DNA from: CAZMZW01 sp964571135
GTDB lineage: Bacteria; Chloroflexota; Anaerolineae; Anaerolineales; Anaerolineaceae
Direction: 5' to 3'
DNA: 64,000 bases
Assembly (NCBI GenBank): GCA_964571135.1
Contig: CAZMZW010000003.1
Coordinates: 186,001 to 250,000 of the forward strand
Below the pieces are notes generated by a model. That model was not told the origin of the DNA, did no database searches, and was given only the letters and a program-made list of their open reading frames with translations. The number at the start of each line of letters is the position of its first letter. Position 1 is the stretch's first letter. Positions 60,534-64,000 of this stretch are shown here, piece after piece. The position numbers and the translations under genes were made by a program.

Positions 60534-60821
60534 ATGACAATACCGTATATGAGGCCGCCGGATACCGATGACCATTATCAGGTGGGGGATGTTGTGGAAT
60601 CCTTTTGCGACCATGAAAAAGGCAGTGAGCGCATCAAAGGTTGGTTGAAGGGTATCGTGGTGCAGGTGGATGTTAAGATGGTGGCTGTACAATTCCGAAG
60701 CAATGTATACCTCACCGATGGTTGGAAAGTGCCTGACCATATTCTATGGTTTCTTCACCATTCCCCGCATTTGCGCAAGAAAAAGGGGCATATTGAAAAA
60801 AATACGTTAATGGATTATTAG
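60534..60821 (+). CDS. Uncharacterised 95-aa protein inside the SUF operon
   Basis: I do not recognise this small protein. It has 95 residues and no cysteine cluster (one Cys, in FCDHEKG). The middle, YQVGDVVESF and GIVVQVDVKMVAVQF, looks like an SH3-like or KOW-like beta barrel. The end is basic (RKKKGH). It has no membrane helix. The ATG follows GGAG by 5 bases. It stands between sufD and sufS, the place where other lineages have sufE or nothing. An extended -10 (TGCTAAAAT, 60493-60501) in the gap could give it, with sufS and sufU, a second start. A regulator, chaperone or RNA-binding helper are all possible. Confidence 0.8.
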   Translation: MTIPYMRPPDTDDHYQVGDVVESFCDHEKGSERIKGWLKGIVVQVDVKMVAVQFRSNVYLTDGWKVPDHILWFLHHSPHLRKKKGHIEKNTLMDY

Positions 60822-60830
60822 ACAAAACTT

Positions 60831-62054
60831 ATGATTAACCTTCAAAAAATACGAGCAGATTTTCCAATCCTCACCCGGGAAGTCCATCCGGGTAAACCGC
60901 TTATCTACTTAGATTCGGGCGCAACCTCGCAGAAACCGGTTGCTGTCATTGAAAGTATGGATGCTTTTTATCGATACTCCAATGCCAACACCCATCGCGG
61001 AATTCATGTGCTGGCTGAGGAAGCTACTGAACTATATGAACATGCGCGGTTAAAGATAGCCAATTTTATCGGTGCGCGGTCTCCAAGAGAAGTTGTATTC
61101 ACACGCAATACCACTGAATCGATCAATTTGGTAATGCACGCCTGGGGAAAGAAATTTCTGAATGCAGGTGATCTTATCCTTCTTTCCGATATGGAACATC
61201 ATTCCAATATGGTTCCCTGGTTCATGCTGGCCAAGGAAAAGGGCATACGAATTGAGTATATTCCCATGACAACTCAGGGTTTATTAGACATGGAGAAATA
61301 TCAGCAACTCTTAAAAAATGAGCCAAAATTAGTATCTTTTACCCACATGTCCAATGTATTGGGTACCATCAATCCAGTTAAACCAATGGTAGAGATGGCG
61401 CATCAAGCTGGCGCGATGGTTCTTGTGGATGCTGCACAATCGGTGCCTCATTTTGCAGTGAATGTCAATTTCCTGGAAGTTGATTTTCTGGCTTTCTCTG
61501 CACATAAAATGTGCGGACCAACCGGGATTGGTGTCCTGTTTGGGCGGGAAGCCTTGCTTGAGAAGATGGATCCTTTCCTTGGTGGCGGTGATATGATCAA
61601 AAAAGTCACATACGAAGGATTCATCCCCAACGAGATTCCTTATAAATTTGAAGCGGGTACACAGGCGATAGCCGAGACCATCGGGTTTGGGGCTGCTGTG
61701 GATTACTTATCCCAAATTGGGATGGATTCCATCGCTGAACATGAAAAAGAGATCACCCGCTATGCGCTGGAATGTCTCTCCAACCTGAAATGGGTGCAGG
61801 TTCTCGGCCCCACTCTGGAATACAAAGGCGGCGTTGTTTCATTTGTCGTTGAGGGTATTCACCCGCATGATGTTGCCCAGGTTCTGGATAGCGAGGGAAT
61901 TGCGATCCGGGCAGGTCATCATTGTGCCATGCCTCTCCACCAAAAACTGGGGATCCCGGCAACAAGCCGGGCCAGTTTCTATTTGTATAACACCAAACAG
62001 GAAGTGGATGGTTTGGTTATTGCATTGAACAAGGTAAGGCAAATATTTGCTTAA
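60831..62054 (+). CDS. sufS: SufS cysteine desulfurase
   Basis: The 407-residue PLP enzyme has K226 in AFSAHKMCGP for the cofactor, the histidine in EHHSN, and C365 in AGHHCAMP as the sulfur-carrying nucleophile. It takes sulfur from cysteine for the scaffold and is a group II desulfurase. It is followed after 15 bases by sufU, its sulfur acceptor. It starts 9 bases after the small unknown protein. Confidence 0.96.
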   Translation: MINLQKIRADFPILTREVHPGKPLIYLDSGATSQKPVAVIESMDAFYRYSNANTHRGIHVLAEEATELYEHARLKIANFIGARSPREVVFTRNTTESINLVMHAWGKKFLNAGDLILLSDMEHHSNMVPWFMLAKEKGIRIEYIPMTTQGLLDMEKYQQLLKNEPKLVSFTHMSNVLGTINPVKPMVEMAHQAGAMVLVDAAQSVPHFAVNVNFLEVDFLAFSAHKMCGPTGIGVLFGREALLEKMDPFLGGGDMIKKVTYEGFIPNEIPYKFEAGTQAIAETIGFGAAVDYLSQIGMDSIAEHEKEITRYALECLSNLKWVQVLGPTLEYKGGVVSFVVEGIHPHDVAQVLDSEGIAIRAGHHCAMPLHQKLGIPATSRASFYLYNTKQEVDGLVIALNKVRQIFA

Positions 62055-62069
62055 AGGTTATTAAACTAA

Positions 62070-62465
62070 ATGGATGATTTTTACAGAGAAATTATTATCG
62101 ATCATTATAAAAACCCGGCACATCGTGGTCAGCTTGAACCCAAGGACTACTCATTTGAGGATGAGAATCCTTTGTGCGGGGATTTTATCCATGTCGATTT
62201 GACATTGGACGAGAACCAAAAGGTCAAGGATGCCGTCTTTAGCGGTCACGGTTGTGCAATTTCACAGGCTTCTGCTGACCTCTTGCTGGATGCCATTCGC
62301 GGGAAAACTCTGGAAGAAGTAAAAAAGTTGAATAAACAGGATGTTCTTGATCTTTTAGGGATCGAGTTAAGTCCGGTGAGATTAAAATGCGCCTTGCTTC
62401 CACTAAAAGTGGTCAAAGCGGCTGTCTATAAGCTGACCGAAGCTGACGATCATCTGGTTGAATAA
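62070..62465 (+). CDS. sufU: SufU sulfur-transfer protein
   Basis: The 131-residue protein has the three zinc-binding cysteines C36 (PLCGDF), C62 (GHGCAIS) and C107 (RLKCALL), with aspartate D38 completing the site. SufU of this type takes persulfide from SufS by zinc-ligand swap. It is shorter than the Bacillus protein, missing little at the end. It is the last gene of the operon, before a hairpin. Confidence 0.93.
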   Translation: MDDFYREIIIDHYKNPAHRGQLEPKDYSFEDENPLCGDFIHVDLTLDENQKVKDAVFSGHGCAISQASADLLLDAIRGKTLEEVKKLNKQDVLDLLGIELSPVRLKCALLPLKVVKAAVYKLTEADDHLVE

Positions 62466-62495
62466 AGAGAAGCTCCCTTTCGGGAGCTCTTTATT
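62464..62495. terminator. Bidirectional intrinsic terminator after sufU
   Basis: The stem AGCTCCC with GGGAGCT (62471-62488) is extended by an A-rich/T-rich lower stem; it serves sufU and the convergent PIG-L gene. Confidence 0.8.
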
Positions 62496-63147
62496 ACTCA
62501 GCTAATTTTCCAAAAGCGCCAATTATGCGCAGGATATCAAAAGCTTCGGCATAATTCCGTTCAGCAATGGCGCCATGACGGATGAGCGTTGCCCGGGTTA
62601 CTTCGGGTTTGAAGTAATATTTATTCGCGTACGTATCATATTCCGCCAGAGCTTTAACCTTTAATGTCACATCCCGTTCATCCACTTCAACCAGAAATGA
62701 AGGGAAGAAGCCGTAACTGCTGCGGATGACATCATACCCAAAAATGCTGGTTCCGCGAAAAGCCCGCAAGGCTTCCTCTGTTACAGTGGTATGGTCTTGA
62801 TGCAGGTCAGCCCGGGTATGCACAAAAACGATCTCCGGTTCAAATCTTTTATTCAAATCAATCAAATACTCCAAGATTTCCTGGCGGGATTGAGGGAAAC
62901 GCCGCGTTTCGAATGAACCCAGTATTATCTTTTCTTTTGAAACTCCCAGAAGAGCCATACTTCGGTAATGTTCATCGACCAGGTTATTGAGTGAAGGATT
63001 CTTTTGATTATCGGAAAGAGTAACACAGCGGATATCTGATTTGGATGAAATATGAGCGATCAGTGCTCCACAACCTAATTCAATATCATCCGGATGCGCA
63101 CCCAGGAAAAAAATACGTTTACCGTAAAAGAGAAGACTCTGGTTCAT
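62494..63147 (-). CDS. PIG-L/LmbE family N-deacetylase
   Basis: The 217-residue protein has the zinc motif HPDDIE (H18, D20, D21), the second zinc segment HQDHTTV, and RTRADLHQDH. Members remove acetyl groups from N-acetyl sugars such as GlcNAc-malate or GlcNAc-phosphatidylinositol. Which substrate is used here cannot be inferred. It begins 7 bases after the methyltransferase gene, so the two are probably co-transcribed. Confidence 0.87.
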   Translation of the reverse strand: MNQSLLFYGKRIFFLGAHPDDIELGCGALIAHISSKSDIRCVTLSDNQKNPSLNNLVDEHYRSMALLGVSKEKIILGSFETRRFPQSRQEILEYLIDLNKRFEPEIVFVHTRADLHQDHTTVTEEALRAFRGTSIFGYDVIRSSYGFFPSFLVEVDERDVTLKVKALAEYDTYANKYYFKPEVTRATLIRHGAIAERNYAEAFDILRIIGAFGKLAE

Positions 63148-63153
63148 TTTTGC

Positions 63154-63954
63154 CTACTTGGTTGCGATAAAGCCACCCACCACTTTGGTCATAATTAACT
63201 GGCCGTCCCGGTCAATTCTTTTCTGTGTCACTTGTTTTATCTGGCTCATAATATTTTCAAAATCCTCTTTACCCTGGAAAAAATCCGCCCATAATTTTCG
63301 ATCTTCCGAAAGTGATGCCCGTGTGTACTCCAGGAAAGGTTCAGCTTTAGTGAAGGTTAAAGGATTTTCAAAGATATACACTTCCACTTTGGCGAATTGC
63401 TTCTTGATGGTGTCTAAAATTTCGCTTCCATACCTTGAACTGCCAGGCATAGCGGGGATCAGTTTACCTGTTGCTTCTTTGATGACATCATAAAAGACCT
63501 GTTTATTTTGCAGCATGGGGCCAGAGGTAAATAATCTGCCCCCGGGTTTAAGTACCCGATGCATTTCACTAATTGTGAAGGTGATATTTTCCGAATAATA
63601 AATGGCAAAACAGCAGGAGACGAGGTCAAACAGATCATTGGCAAACATAAAGGGTTTATTAAAATCAAGATCAACGAAAGTGGCTTTGACCTGATTCATT
63701 TGGCTCTCTTGTCTGGCTGTATCTAACAATTCCTGGGATACATCTCCACCGGTAATATCTGCTTTTCCTTTTAACTCGTTGTAAAAAGAAAAAACCTGTT
63801 TGCCTGCGCCGCAAGCTGCATCCAGTATTTTCATACCAGGAGTGAGTCCAAGAAGTTTTAACATCCATTCATCAATATTTCGTCCCCCGTATTGATTATG
63901 GATATCAATGCGCTTCATTAGATCAGTTGTAGTTTCCTGGTAGTTAATTTTCAT
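63154..63954 (-). CDS. Class I SAM-dependent methyltransferase
   Basis: The 266-residue protein shows the SAM motif ILDAACGAG (43-51), the acidic residue in DITGGDVS, and the EMHRVLKPGGRLFTSG post-motif. It is a class I methyltransferase of the UbiE/small-molecule type. The substrate is unknown. It stands upstream of a PIG-L deacetylase, an arrangement often seen in surface glycan or small natural product clusters, but no further context is in the window. Confidence 0.85.
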   Translation of the reverse strand: MKINYQETTTDLMKRIDIHNQYGGRNIDEWMLKLLGLTPGMKILDAACGAGKQVFSFYNELKGKADITGGDVSQELLDTARQESQMNQVKATFVDLDFNKPFMFANDLFDLVSCCFAIYYSENITFTISEMHRVLKPGGRLFTSGPMLQNKQVFYDVIKEATGKLIPAMPGSSRYGSEILDTIKKQFAKVEVYIFENPLTFTKAEPFLEYTRASLSEDRKLWADFFQGKEDFENIMSQIKQVTQKRIDRDGQLIMTKVVGGFIATK

Positions 63955-64000
63955 TTTGCACCTTAAGGGTAATTTTGCACTAAGTATAAGAGTATAAAAA

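Noticed and set aside
1..64000. tRNA, rRNA, CRISPR array, riboswitch or transposase
   Set aside because: No cloverleaf with TTCGA-type arm, no spaced direct repeats, no known riboswitch core and no transposase frame could be found by reading; short or divergent RNA genes could still be missed.

Overview
The window is a gene-dense, moderately AT-rich bacterial chromosome segment. It carries about 62 protein genes, one of them cut by the left edge. I found no rRNA, tRNA, CRISPR array or intact insertion sequence. The overall gene complement suggests a member of the Chloroflexota, probably class Anaerolineae. Pointers are LysM proteins with Pro/Thr linkers, a polyphosphate glucokinase of the ROK family, an Arg-type EF-P, a type 2 IPP isomerase, an Flp-type pilin with an RSGxGxxEY signature, and an SPFH protein with a C-terminal HTH. 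This placement is an inference from protein style, not a database result. Superoxide dismutase, MsrPQ and a SUF system imply that the cell meets oxygen.

Layout. 1-4.7 kb: an aminotransferase tail, a thioredoxin-reductase-like flavoprotein, a LysM membrane protein, HemW and a Tat-exported L,D-transpeptidase. 4.7-14.6 kb: one long minus-strand block with a lipoprotein, MsrP, MsrQ, an SF1 AddB-like protein, a UvrD-type helicase, a Cas4/AddB-type Fe-S nuclease and RecJ, tightly overlapping. 14.7-17.6 kb: pseudouridine synthase, RuvX, MltG and polyphosphate glucokinase. 17.7-24.4 kb (mostly minus): ferredoxin, SOD, glycogen synthase, an amidohydrolase fused to a CYTH domain, and a CinA with a decayed C-terminus; an EamA transporter lies opposite. 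24.5-28.5 kb: a GT28 glycosyltransferase, YraN, MiaA and an acyl-CoA ligase. 28.6-32.8 kb (minus): FtsH, EF-P, HPF, ComF and an unlisted 48-residue Flp-like pilin.

33.0-36.7 kb: a small helical protein with an SPFH-HTH protein, then SucCD. 36.8-41.4 kb: acyl carrier protein, IPP isomerase, polyprenyl synthase and a folate/pterin set (FolE, FolK, FolB and a pteridine-reductase-like SDR). 41.4-44.4 kb: a CsoR-CopZ-CopA copper operon with a clear operator. 44.5-47 kb: transketolase and RpiB. 47-49.2 kb: an AT-rich patch with an orphan gene and a queuosine-salvage protein. 49.2-55.7 kb: flavodoxin, a UbiA-type prenyltransferase and a MarR-controlled heterodimeric ABC exporter. 55.8-62.5 kb: SUF Fe-S assembly, with SufR-SufT divergent from SufC-B-D-X-S-U, where X is an uncharacterised 95-residue protein. 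62.5-64 kb: a PIG-L deacetylase and a methyltransferase.

The items most worth a second look are the amidohydrolase-CYTH fusion, the SPFH-HTH pair, the four-gene DNA-resection block with a stand-alone nuclease, the extra SUF-operon protein, the comF gene with no ordinary start codon, and the orphan pilin beside it.
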